Source: Flavobacterium sp. TAB 87 (GTDB lineage Bacteria; Bacteroidota; Bacteroidia; Flavobacteriales; Flavobacteriaceae). From it: DNA of 64,000 nt. The notes under the pieces were generated by a model. That model searched no databases. It saw only the letters and a list, made by a program, of their open reading frames with translations, and was not told where the DNA came from. How positions within the stretch are numbered: position 1 is the first letter of the stretch; each line of letters starts with the position of its first letter. The stretch lies in NCBI RefSeq assembly GCF_001529295.1, contig NZ_LLWK01000028.1, positions 20,401 through 84,400 on the forward strand, read 5' to 3'. This document shows, one piece after another, positions 8,555 to 17,148 of the stretch. The position numbers and the translations under genes are program-made.

Positions 8555-9187
8555 TTACCAGTATTTTTGGTTAGCAGTTCCATAAAGCTCCAATACCCTT
8601 TGACTACTGTTTGCTTTCTTAGCTCGCAGATAACTAACCGAAATATTTTTATTCGTGAAATAGCGAACCAAATTATGATACTCTTTTACTTTTATATACA
8701 CACTGTCAATAATGTCCATTCGCTCCTTATCCGTAAGCGACAAGCTGGAAGAGCTTACAATTTGCTTTAGCTCTTTTAGAAGTTCAGTACTTTCATTCAG
8801 TAAGATGGAATACCCATTAGCAATAGCCGTTAATTCTTGTTCATTGAAATTAGTATCGTTCAACATTTTTCCAAAATTCTTTACATACATCTCAGAAACA
8901 TCACCAACAAGTAGTACAGTCTGTTGAACTTTTCGAGCATCCTTCACAAGGTTGTTTACTGCCTTTAGCTTATCATAGTATTCTTTTCCTTGATTATAGA
9001 CTTTTTGGACTTCTTTAAAGTTGTTAATCATATTAGTCGCAGTGCGCGAAGTCTGTATGATCTGTCTTGCTGAATTGACTATTCCTTGAGCCAAATTCGT
9101 AGGATCTGTTACCACCCATTGTGCCTTAGCAGTCGGTATCACAGCAAATAAAATTACTATGCACACCATAATTTTTAAATTTTTCAT
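8555..9187 (-). CDS. traI: DUF4141 conjugation protein (TraI position, VirB5-like)
   Basis: 210 aa with a signal peptide (MKNLKIMVCIVILFAVIPTA, then KAQW) and a mature part that starts VVTDPTNLAQGIVNSA, a DUF4141 hallmark. The rest is mostly helical (NNFKEVQKVYNQGKEYYDKL). It is periplasmic and probably a minor pilus or pilus-assembly component. It occupies the traI slot between traG and traJ. It is not the TraI relaxase of F-type plasmids. Confidence 0.85.
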   Translation of the reverse strand: MKNLKIMVCIVILFAVIPTAKAQWVVTDPTNLAQGIVNSARQIIQTSRTATNMINNFKEVQKVYNQGKEYYDKLKAVNNLVKDARKVQQTVLLVGDVSEMYVKNFGKMLNDTNFNEQELTAIANGYSILLNESTELLKELKQIVSSSSLSLTDKERMDIIDSVYIKVKEYHNLVRYFTNKNISVSYLRAKKANSSQRVLELYGTANQKYW

Positions 9188-9211
9188 TTTTACTCTTTTT
9201 TAAAATGTTTA

Positions 9212-11716
9212 CTATTTGTTTTCTTTTTCTCTTTTTTCAAGAGCTAATCTTTTGATGGCTTGCTCTACATTTCCATCCAGTTCTCCAGCAAGACGCATCA
9301 CTTCTAACTTTTCGGTTTCTTCTGTGGTATAGGCTAAATATTCTTCAAGACTCACTTCTGTAGCATATACTGCTGAATGCGTACCTCCTAATCCAATCCA
9401 AACTTCTTTGTATAACCTATTGGAATCATTGTTCATATTGATCGAAAGTACCTGTGCTTTTTCTTTTTCAGTCAGACCAAGCATGGCTTGGATATCATCA
9501 AATTTGTTCATGTACTTCCGTTGGTCAAGGAGTATCTTACAATCCGAATTATTGATGATACTTTCTTTCACAATTGGAGATTGGATGATATCATCTACTT
9601 CTTGGGTTACAACAATGGCTTCTCCAAAGAACTTCCGTACGGTTTTAAAAAGGTATTTGATGTACTCTGCCATTCCCTCTTTTGCAATAGCTTTCCAAGC
9701 TTCTTCAATCAGAATAAGCTTCCGAACTCCTTTCAAACGTCTCATCTTATTGATAAAAACTTCCATTATGATAATGGTCACAATTGGAAAGAGGATTTTA
9801 TGATCCTTAATGGCATCAATTTCGAAAACAATAAATCGTTTGGAAAGTAAGTCGAGTTGCTTTTCGGAATTTAGCAGATAATCATACTCACCGCCTTTGT
9901 AGTAAGGTTCTAATACATTCAGGAAGTTGGCAAGGTCAAAGTCTTTTTCACGCACCTGCTTTTCATGTAATACTTTTCTATAGTCCCCTTTTACAAATTC
10001 ATAAAATCCATTGAAGGACGGAAAATCGGCAGTCCGTTTAATCCTTTCAATATAACCGCTCACGGCGTTGGACAATGCGACTTCTTCTGAACGTGTTGGT
10101 GGTTCATCATCCCGTTTCCATAATGTCAGAATCAACGTTTTGACACTTTCTCTTTTCTCAATATCGAATACGCCATCATCGGTGTAAAATGGATTAAAGG
10201 CAATAGGATTATCCTCAGTGTAGGTGAAATAAACCCCATCTTCTCCTTTGGTTTTTCCTTTGATGAGTTCGCACAAACCTTGATACGAATTTCCCGTATC
10301 CACTAATAACACATGCGCACCTTGCTCGTAATATTGTCTGACCATGTGATTGGTGAAAAATGACTTTCCAGAGCCTGAAGGCCCCAAAATGAACTTATTC
10401 CTATTCGTGATAATACCCTTTTTCATTGGCAAATCAGAAATATCCAAGTGAATCGGTTTTCCTGTAAGTCGGTCAGCCATTTTAATTCCGAAAGGAGACG
10501 GTGAACTTTTATAATTCGTTTCCTCCGTAAAAAAACACAGCGCAGGTTCTATGAAAGTATAAAAACTTTCTTCACTCGGGAAATCTCCTGCATTGCCTGG
10601 CATTCCTGCCCAATAAAGCGTCGCAACATCGGTAGTGTTGTGCCTTGGTTTGCATTCCATCAACGCCAAAGCGCTACCTGTGTCGTTCTTTAACTGTTTT
10701 AGTTCAGCTGGATTGTCAGACCACGCCATCACGTTGAAATGAGCCCGAATAGAGGCATGTCCGAAAGAATGTGCTTCGTTCAAATAGCGTTCTATCCATT
10801 CTTTGTTGATTTGATTGGCTCTGCTATACCTTGCCAAAGAATGCATGTTTCTTGCTGATTTCTCAAATTTCCGAAGTTTGTCCTCACTGTTATCCAAAAA
10901 AAGATACTGGTTGTAGATGTGATTGCAAGACAACAATAATCCGACAGGTGCGGCAAAAGACAAGAGACAATCACTCCTATCGGTGGACAGTTTTTCATAT
11001 CGAGTTTCTGCAGAAACCGAACTAGGTAGATCATCGGTATCGGACAACGTATGCAGACAAAGTCTTTTGTTTCCAATACGAACTTCTTCCGCTCCCAAAG
11101 CAATATCTTGCATTGGTGTTCCCTCCTCTCTTGAAAGACTTAGGTATTGTTCCATTAATCCTTGTTTGTCATTTGTGCCAATGATGTCTTCCTCACTCAA
11201 TCGCTCCAATTTTATAAAACCGGAATCATTCACGATACGTTCAAATTGTGCTACCGATTCCATAAAACGCGAAATGGTTTCTTTATCTCTTATTTCTTTT
11301 GGAATAAGTACCCCTTTGCAAAGCGAAGAGAAATTACTCTGCATTCGCATGCGCTCTTTGGTCGTTTTTGTTAAAAACAGATAGCAATAATGATTGAGAA
11401 ACGGACGCTCATTAAAATGTTGCTGATATGATTTTGCTAAAAAACTCAAATCTTCTTTTGCAATATCCAGAGCATAATTTTCCCTGATGTACCAATCCTG
11501 TTTGTGTACCACTGTATAATCAGGCAAAGTTTTTACTGCCTTGTGCCAAGCGGAATGAATGGCTTCATATTCCGCAGAGGCTACTGTGAAAAGTTCTGGT
11601 AGCTGTACTCGAAAACATGCGGTGATATCAGCATCCTTTGAGATAATACAATTATGTTCTACTGCCAACAACGGAAACTTAGATTCCAATGTAGTTGCTT
11701 TTGATTTATTTCTCAT
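9212..11716 (-). CDS. traG: TraG conjugation ATPase (VirB4 family)
   Basis: 834 aa cytoplasmic ATPase that powers mating-pair formation. The Walker A motif GPSGSGKSFF has Lys451. Downstream are HVLLVDTGNSYQGLCELIKG, the Walker B region KLILIEEAWKAI, and the VTQEVDDI segment typical of VirB4 C-terminal domains. The N-terminal half is the VirB4/TraG N-domain (CFRVQLPELFTVASAEYEAI). The start overlaps the traF stop by 4 nt. Length matches CTnDOT-type TraG (about 830 aa). No damage is seen. Confidence 0.95.
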   Translation of the reverse strand: MRNKSKATTLESKFPLLAVEHNCIISKDADITACFRVQLPELFTVASAEYEAIHSAWHKAVKTLPDYTVVHKQDWYIRENYALDIAKEDLSFLAKSYQQHFNERPFLNHYCYLFLTKTTKERMRMQSNFSSLCKGVLIPKEIRDKETISRFMESVAQFERIVNDSGFIKLERLSEEDIIGTNDKQGLMEQYLSLSREEGTPMQDIALGAEEVRIGNKRLCLHTLSDTDDLPSSVSAETRYEKLSTDRSDCLLSFAAPVGLLLSCNHIYNQYLFLDNSEDKLRKFEKSARNMHSLARYSRANQINKEWIERYLNEAHSFGHASIRAHFNVMAWSDNPAELKQLKNDTGSALALMECKPRHNTTDVATLYWAGMPGNAGDFPSEESFYTFIEPALCFFTEETNYKSSPSPFGIKMADRLTGKPIHLDISDLPMKKGIITNRNKFILGPSGSGKSFFTNHMVRQYYEQGAHVLLVDTGNSYQGLCELIKGKTKGEDGVYFTYTEDNPIAFNPFYTDDGVFDIEKRESVKTLILTLWKRDDEPPTRSEEVALSNAVSGYIERIKRTADFPSFNGFYEFVKGDYRKVLHEKQVREKDFDLANFLNVLEPYYKGGEYDYLLNSEKQLDLLSKRFIVFEIDAIKDHKILFPIVTIIIMEVFINKMRRLKGVRKLILIEEAWKAIAKEGMAEYIKYLFKTVRKFFGEAIVVTQEVDDIIQSPIVKESIINNSDCKILLDQRKYMNKFDDIQAMLGLTEKEKAQVLSINMNNDSNRLYKEVWIGLGGTHSAVYATEVSLEEYLAYTTEETEKLEVMRLAGELDGNVEQAIKRLALEKREKENK

Positions 11717-12045
11717 AGTCCGTACAGTTTAGATTTCAACTTGAAATAACGATGTACAGGCTTGCGGCAGATAATGTATCGCGGATGTCGTTTTTTCGCT
11801 CCTACTTTCATCAAGCCATGTTCACCATACTTTTTGTTTAGTGAAAATGTTTGCCACACTAGTAATGACCCACCACCGATTCCTATAAACAGACACAGAT
11901 AAGAATTGACTCCTGTCATATACAAGATCATTATTAGGATAAGCATCCCAAGCAAACTGCCTACAAATAGGAACAAATATTGTGCTTTCAGTCCTTTGAA
12001 TTCAACCGTCCTTCCAATCCCTTTATTAATATTGTAAGTATTCAT
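11713..12045 (-). CDS. traF: TraF-like DUF4133 protein (VirB3-like)
   Basis: 110 aa with two adjacent membrane helices (YLFLFVGSLLGMLILIMILY and NSYLCLFIGIGGGSLLVW). The N-terminus INKGIGRTVEFKGLKAQY and the basic C-terminus RHPRYIICRKPVHRYFK are characteristic of DUF4133. VirB3-like proteins associate with the VirB4 ATPase, which here is encoded directly downstream with a 4-nt overlap. Confidence 0.9.
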   Translation of the reverse strand: MNTYNINKGIGRTVEFKGLKAQYLFLFVGSLLGMLILIMILYMTGVNSYLCLFIGIGGGSLLVWQTFSLNKKYGEHGLMKVGAKKRHPRYIICRKPVHRYFKLKSKLYGL

Positions 12046-12055
12046 AAGACAATAA

Positions 12056-12358
12056 TTAAAGGAAGAAGGAACGTAAGACAGTTGCCGCTACAATCAAAAA
12101 GATACAAGCACCAAACCAACTCGCTGCCGTCTTGCTAGTATCAGGATCACCACTACTAAACTTGTTGTACACCTTAACCCCGCCAATGAGACCCACTACT
12201 GCGCCAATAGCGTAGATAAGTTTTGTAGCAGGATCAAAATACGAAGTTACCATTTGCGTCGCTTCTGTAATTCCTGCTGTTCCGTTTCCTTGTGCCATTG
12301 CACCAAGTGTTGATAGTAGAGTCACTACCAACACTAGTTTTTTTCTTTGATTTCCCAT
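12056..12358 (-). CDS. traE: TraE-like DUF4134 protein (VirB2-like)
   Basis: 100 aa. It has an N-terminal signal-like helix (KLVLVVTLLSTLGAMAQGN), then two hydrophobic helices (LIYAIGAVVGLIGGVKVYNK and WFGACIFLIVAATVLRSFF) joined by the polar loop SSGDPDTSKTAAS. This is the DUF4134/TraE pattern, thought to be the pilin-like subunit. It is the first gene of the minus-strand mating operon. Its usual upstream neighbour traD is displaced by the GTPase cassette at 13.1-19.2 kb. Confidence 0.9.
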   Translation of the reverse strand: MGNQRKKLVLVVTLLSTLGAMAQGNGTAGITEATQMVTSYFDPATKLIYAIGAVVGLIGGVKVYNKFSSGDPDTSKTAASWFGACIFLIVAATVLRSFFL

Positions 12359-13029
12359 GATTTAAATAGTTTTTTTGTTCTCTATTCCTACGCTTTGCAG
12401 GATTTATGGACAAATATCTTTTGCAATTATTAAGGTTATTATAAAGTGGCAGTTAAGGGAATTCTTTGACTTTGAGTGGCATTTATAAATAGAATTTTAA
12501 TATCTTAATACTCTAATTACATGTAGGTTAACATAGTTCATCTTGTGGATGGTAATAAGGCTAAAATGATTTGGGCAGGTATAATGAGTAGCGTAAAAGG
12601 AAGTCGGAAAATTTAGAGAGGCGTATCAATGTTTTAGGAATTGAATATTAAGGTCAACTTTCACATTTAGTGGTTTAATATTAGATATAATATAATTGGA
12701 CATAATAATAAAATCTTAATTAGATGTTTTGAATAAATTCTAAATCATCTGTAAAATGATAAATTCCCACTATTTTTCTACTCTGCTATATTTCTTGGGT
12801 AAGTCTTACATCTTTTCCTATAGTTTTGTAAAATGTTTCTGCTTGTTAATACTTATATTATACTCTGCAAGTCCAAATTTAATTACGCCTTTTTTAAAAA
12901 AAACTGAAATTCTTAAATTGATAGTTCTTAAAGATTATCTTTCATGAATTAACTGAGTTAAGAATATTGAAAAGCATAAATTATTTGGATGATTTTATAA
13001 TGTGTCCTGATGTCTTTAACTTATTATGT
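12359..13029. other. Non-coding junction between traE and the GTPase cassette
   Basis: About 670 bp of AT-rich DNA. It should contain the minus-strand traE promoter, although I see only a poor -7 match. Two copies of GTGGCAKTTA (about 12447 and 12476) occur here, and a related GTGGCATTTAA lies near 812. The short plus-strand open frame at 12756-12947 has no family resemblance. This is probably one edge of the inserted cassette. Confidence 0.45.
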
Positions 13030-13037
13030 TATATTTG
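13030..13037 (+). promoter_or_regulatory. Candidate -7 element for the GTPase cassette
   Basis: TATATTTG fits the Bacteroidota -7 consensus TAnnTTTG exactly. It lies 55 nt before the TTG start of the first cassette gene. No good -33 TTTG is found at the usual spacing, so strength is uncertain. Confidence 0.45.
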
Positions 13038-13091
13038 TAGGTATATATAGTAAAATTTTCTATAAATAATAATTAAAAAAAATATGTTAAT

Positions 13092-14237
13092 TTGGAAATA
13101 GAAAAGTCATTTGATGAAGTGAGGGAATTAATTCCACAAATCAATCTACTCTTAATAACTGCAAATGAAATTGAAACTTTTCATGTTAGGCAAGCTTTAT
13201 TGCCTTTAAGTGAGGATGCCGATGTAATAAAAGTTCCTCATGGCCTGCAAACTTATTTTATTGGGATTTTTGGAGAGTATTTAGCTGTTCACGTTCAACT
13301 TGGTAAAATGGGTTCATCAAGTTATGCCGGAGCAATATTAACTGCTTTCGAATCTATTAATAATTGGAAACCCAAAGTAGTATTAATGATTGGTGTGGCT
13401 ATGGGTGTTGATGATAAAAAACAACGAATAGGAGATGTTTTACTTTCCGATACAATTATATCGTATGAAAATCAAAGGTTATCAAAAGGAGGAATTACAC
13501 AGCGTGGATCAATTGTAGATGGAGGTGCATTACTTTTAGATAGATTTAAAAATGTAACATGGACTAGTCCTATTGATGATGGTTTGTTTTCTAAAATTTT
13601 ATCCAGCCAAATACTTTCCGGCGAAAAACTTATAGATAATCTGAAGGAAAGAAATAAAATATTAAAGGTTTTTCCCCAAGCATCTGGAGCTGAAATGGAA
13701 GGCGCTGGAATCTATGCCGCTTGTAAAAGAGCTAGCATAAATGAATGGCTTTTAGTTAAGGGCATTTGTGATTACGGAGATGGAAATAAAGATGTAGATA
13801 AGGAACAAAGACAAAATTTGGCTGCACAAAGTGCAACGTCTTTATCCGTCAAAGTTTTTAGTTCGAAGTTCGGATTTGCAGATATTGGTTTAGAACCAGT
13901 GAAAAAAGTCAAGAAATCAAACAAAAGTCTGAGTAATATACAGTCCGATAAAATCGAAAATGAAATTGTTGCCATTGTTGAAGTAAATCAAAAACCAGAA
14001 ATTATGCATTCCGCAGTTCAACTAACCGTAGCAGCATTTCTAGAATTAAGTTCTTATCAAAAAGCAGAGGTAATTGATTCTCTTGATCTTTCTTTGAATA
14101 ATTTCATAAATTTAAGTGCTCACGAAATGAATAAGGAGCTTTTTCGTCAAGTTCGAGAGAGAAATCTTTTGCCAGCTTTATGGAACGCTATTAACAATAT
14201 AAAACCTTTTGAAAACAGTATTAATCCATTTGTATGA
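13092..14237 (+). CDS. Phosphorylase-superfamily protein with C-terminal adaptor domain
   Basis: 381 aa. Residues about 15-250 are a nucleoside phosphorylase/nucleosidase (PNP_UDP) fold: LLLITANEIETFHVRQAL, MIGVAMGVD (Gly101), QRIGDVLLSD, then EMEGAGIYAAC (Glu201 is the usual ribose-binding Glu of this fold) and GICDYGDGNKD (Asp227). A linker leads to a helical C-terminal domain (about 300-381) resembling effector-associated domains of conflict systems. Predicted to act on a nucleoside or nucleotide when released, i.e. a candidate toxic effector. The start is TTG at 13092: the nearby ATG at 13084 is out of frame and hits a stop after five codons. The stop overlaps the next gene by 4 nt. Confidence 0.8.
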   Translation: MEIEKSFDEVRELIPQINLLLITANEIETFHVRQALLPLSEDADVIKVPHGLQTYFIGIFGEYLAVHVQLGKMGSSSYAGAILTAFESINNWKPKVVLMIGVAMGVDDKKQRIGDVLLSDTIISYENQRLSKGGITQRGSIVDGGALLLDRFKNVTWTSPIDDGLFSKILSSQILSGEKLIDNLKERNKILKVFPQASGAEMEGAGIYAACKRASINEWLLVKGICDYGDGNKDVDKEQRQNLAAQSATSLSVKVFSSKFGFADIGLEPVKKVKKSNKSLSNIQSDKIENEIVAIVEVNQKPEIMHSAVQLTVAAFLELSSYQKAEVIDSLDLSLNNFINLSAHEMNKELFRQVRERNLLPALWNAINNIKPFENSINPFV

Positions 14238-15286
14238 GCAAAAATTACACCTGCGAAGATCACTTCCCAACTTGGTACAAAGCAATAGAAATAACATTAA
14301 CTCAAGAAATTCTCCAAAAAAGAATTAGTGCTATAGAAAAAATAATTGAAGAAGAAAATGCAGAATTATGGCTGGACATTGTCAAATTGGCACATGGAAT
14401 AGCTAATGGAAATCCAGAACATAAAGATCTTTTAGTAAGCATATTTAAAGAATTTGACCTTTCATTTCCTATCCAATCGAATAATAACATTATAAAGGTC
14501 TTATCAGAAATTTGTCTTTGTTTCTTATTTGAGTCTAGCAATGATTTAAGGCACATTATAAGCCTTGCAGTTATAAATCTTAACTTCTTTGAGCAATATT
14601 CTGCGACGGAAGTTCCTTTCTATGAATTAGCTTACAAAGCAAATGTCGTAGATGAAACAACAGATAACTTTGATGTTGACGGAACGGTAGAAAATTTAAG
14701 GGTAAAAGCAGAAGCTTTTGAAGAAGACGAGGATGGTGAAGAAGTAATGGAAAATGAGGACTCCCAAAATTTAATAAATTTACTAACTTACATCAGCAAG
14801 GAAAATAAAAAATTAAAGGAAGAAACAAATGTTCTATGGTGGCTATTTACACAGTATAGCACATCAAACAAAGCATATTTTTATGAACTTGGTTTGTCTA
14901 AAATAGTAGTTTCCAGTGCTTATGAGCTATTTCAAATCACTAAGTTTACTGGTTTTTTAATTTCTTCTAAGCATATTTTGCATAAAGCTTTAATGATAAG
15001 CAATGGTAATAAAAGTAAACTAAAAGAATTGTCGCTAGCAGATATTATTAATGACACAGTGCAAAAAGTAAAGGGAGAAATTCTATTACTTGGACAGCTC
15101 AATGAATTTACACCTTTTTTGCATGCTTTAAGTTTAGAGGAATCATTAGGAGATGTGCACATATGGAAAGGTGCATTCAATAAAAAATTTGGTGCTGGAA
15201 CTTGTGAAAAAAAGTTCAAACCAGAAGATTTAGCATTCCAATTTTATACTGAAATGATGTTTCTCAAATCCTTTCAATCTCTATAG
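14234..15286 (+). CDS. All-helical protein of the GTPase system (GASH-like)
   Basis: 350 aa with no catalytic motif. It is almost entirely predicted helix, with an acidic low-complexity patch near residues 164-180 (EAFEEDEDGEEVMENEDSQ). The segment LWWLFTQYSTSNKAYFYELG and the tail KPEDLAFQFYTEMMFLKS are the most ordered. Its place between the phosphorylase and the GTPases, and its composition, fit the 'GTPase-associated system all-helical' (GASH) proteins described with double-GTPase conflict systems. It likely scaffolds or senses. It shares an ATGA overlap with the upstream gene and is 1 nt from the next. Family assignment is mainly by context. Confidence 0.65.
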   Translation: MSKNYTCEDHFPTWYKAIEITLTQEILQKRISAIEKIIEEENAELWLDIVKLAHGIANGNPEHKDLLVSIFKEFDLSFPIQSNNNIIKVLSEICLCFLFESSNDLRHIISLAVINLNFFEQYSATEVPFYELAYKANVVDETTDNFDVDGTVENLRVKAEAFEEDEDGEEVMENEDSQNLINLLTYISKENKKLKEETNVLWWLFTQYSTSNKAYFYELGLSKIVVSSAYELFQITKFTGFLISSKHILHKALMISNGNKSKLKELSLADIINDTVQKVKGEILLLGQLNEFTPFLHALSLEESLGDVHIWKGAFNKKFGAGTCEKKFKPEDLAFQFYTEMMFLKSFQSL

Positions 15287-15287
15287 T

Positions 15288-16304
15288 ATGAGTGAAGTAA
15301 AAGCATGCTCGCAAGTTGGTTGTGATATTCGAAATGACGGTAAGTGTTTGGAAGGACTTGATCAAGAATGTCCTCATTTTTATTGGGATGACAATGCGGA
15401 TGATGAAGAGATCGCAGAAAATGAAAGTCCATCAGTGGTAAAAAAGTCTTCAACGAAAATCGAAGTTTTTAAAGGTGCAGAACTGAGTCTTAAAGAAATG
15501 TTATCAATAACTCAAAGATACCCATGCGATTTTGTGACAATTTTAGGGGATTTAGATTGTGGAAAAACTACTCTTTTGGCAACGATTTTTGACCTCTTTC
15601 AAATTGGACAATTTAAAAAGCACTTATTTGCGGGATCATTAACTCAAAAAGCATTTGAGGTAAGAAGTCATCTTTCTAGAATGTCATCGGGTTCAATCAA
15701 AGCAGATACAGAGCGAACAAAAACTCTTGATTTTAGAATTTTGCATATAGCAATTTCGAATTTCGATTTATCTTTAAAAAAGCATTTTTTACTATCTGAT
15801 ATATCTGGTGAAACTATTCAGCTGGCAAGAAGTTCTGGATCAGCAATGAAAGAGTACCTTGGAGTGGTAAAACTAGCTAACCATATAATTTATATAATCG
15901 ATGGGGAGAAACTAGCAGGTTCCGAAAAAACCGCAGCATTACATGATGCTCAATTATTTATTCAATCAGCATTAGATAATAAAATCTTTAATAGTGAGAC
16001 AGTTCTGAATGTCCTTATTTCAAAATGGGACCTTTTAGAAAACTTGGCCACTTTTAATTTAGAGGAGTTAGTTGTAAATAAAATTAATAAACGTTTTTCA
16101 GCAAAGCTAAAGGCAATCAACTATAAAAGAATAGCTTCTAGGCCACATGACGAAAACTTGACAGCAGTTGATATGGGATTTGGATTACAAGATTTAATTG
16201 AGGACTTGATGAACTTTCCTTTACTTCAAAAAAGGTTAACTTTGCAATCGGAAGTTTCAGAACGATTTATCAATAACTATAAAGTAAATGAAAATGAACG
16301 ATAA
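15288..16304 (+). CDS. Double-GTPase system GTPase, first copy (with Cys-rich N-terminus)
   Basis: 338 aa. The N-terminus has a possible zinc site (Cys7, Cys12, Cys20, Cys28, His30), then an acidic linker. The P-loop is GDLDCGKTT (Gly87-Thr95 region, Lys93). The likely Walker B/G3 region is LLSDISGET, and VLISKWDLL provides a WD-type G4 motif in place of NKxD. These fit the TRAFAC-like double-GTPase (DO-GTPase) families. The partner GTPase is encoded next with a 17-nt overlap, so the two probably form an obligate pair that switches the system on. Confidence 0.8.
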   Translation: MSEVKACSQVGCDIRNDGKCLEGLDQECPHFYWDDNADDEEIAENESPSVVKKSSTKIEVFKGAELSLKEMLSITQRYPCDFVTILGDLDCGKTTLLATIFDLFQIGQFKKHLFAGSLTQKAFEVRSHLSRMSSGSIKADTERTKTLDFRILHIAISNFDLSLKKHFLLSDISGETIQLARSSGSAMKEYLGVVKLANHIIYIIDGEKLAGSEKTAALHDAQLFIQSALDNKIFNSETVLNVLISKWDLLENLATFNLEELVVNKINKRFSAKLKAINYKRIASRPHDENLTAVDMGFGLQDLIEDLMNFPLLQKRLTLQSEVSERFINNYKVNENER

Positions 16305-17148
16305 AGGTATATTGTTTTCTGGTTTGCCTGAATCAGGTAAAACTACGTTTTTAGCTGCTTTATGGTATTATGTTTTCAATGCTGTTGATGAAGGAGAATT
16401 TGAGTGTGATAGTCTTGAAAATAGTGAATTAGAGTACCTGAATCTGATTAGTAGGAATTGGGCAAGCTGCAATAGTGTTATTCGAACAAATCAAAGTAAA
16501 ATTGAACATGTTAATATTAAACTTGTTAATAAATTTACCGGAAGTTCCATGATATTAAATATCCCGGACATTTCTGGTGAAACTTTTAAAACACAGTTTA
16601 CTGACAGAGAATGGAACGAAGAATTTGATAATCTGCTGCAAAATGTTCACGGCATTTTACTTTTTATTGATCCAAGGGATGTGAAAAACAAGCCAAGGTT
16701 TATATATCACGAAAATCAAAATTTTAAATATTTTGGAGAGGATATGATTAATACTACCTCGGAACAGCCATGGACAGAGGATTTAGTTCCAAGTCAAGTT
16801 AAATTAGTTGATTTTTTACAAATGGTTGATTTTAATACACCAGATGTTTTACGCAAAATTTCGGTTGTTATATCTTGTTGGGACTTAACGGATGGTAAAG
16901 AAGACCCTGAAATTTGGTGCAAAAATGAGTTACCACTTTTACATCAATATCTCACAACGAACAAAGATCTTTTTAAAGTAAAATACTATGGGGTAAGTTC
17001 CCAGCGAGGAGATTATGAAAATTCTAATATTAAAGACTCTCTTCTTTCTAAAGATGCACTTGAACGAATTAAAATTGTTGAAGGTTCAGAAATTTCAAAT
17101 AATATTTTAAGTCCGATACTTTGGATAACGAATGAAGATACAGATTGA
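16288..17148 (+). CDS. Double-GTPase system GTPase, second copy
   Basis: 286 aa. The P-loop GLPESGKTT lies at residues 12-20 directly after the start, with no N-terminal extension. NIPDISGETF is the G3-like region and VVISCWDLTDG the G4-like motif, parallel to ISKWD in the upstream gene. This shows that the two are distant paralogues. It overlaps the previous gene by 17 nt and the next by 17 nt, a fixed stoichiometry arrangement. Predicted role: nucleotide-dependent sensor or switch in a conflict system. Confidence 0.8.
   Translation: MKMNDKGILFSGLPESGKTTFLAALWYYVFNAVDEGEFECDSLENSELEYLNLISRNWASCNSVIRTNQSKIEHVNIKLVNKFTGSSMILNIPDISGETFKTQFTDREWNEEFDNLLQNVHGILLFIDPRDVKNKPRFIYHENQNFKYFGEDMINTTSEQPWTEDLVPSQVKLVDFLQMVDFNTPDVLRKISVVISCWDLTDGKEDPEIWCKNELPLLHQYLTTNKDLFKVKYYGVSSQRGDYENSNIKDSLLSKDALERIKIVEGSEISNNILSPILWITNEDTD

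Noticed and set aside
8555..9187. TraI relaxase
   Set aside because: The name clashes with F-plasmid TraI; this protein is a 210-aa secreted DUF4141 protein without relaxase motifs. The relaxase is at 22581.
12756..12947. 63-aa plus-strand ORF before the GTPase cassette
   Set aside because: AT-rich composition, no neighbours in register and no family; ends before the -7 element of the cassette.
13092..14237. Housekeeping purine nucleoside phosphorylase or MTA/SAH nucleosidase
   Set aside because: The extra C-terminal helical domain, the TTG start and the overlap with four conflict-system genes argue against a metabolic role.
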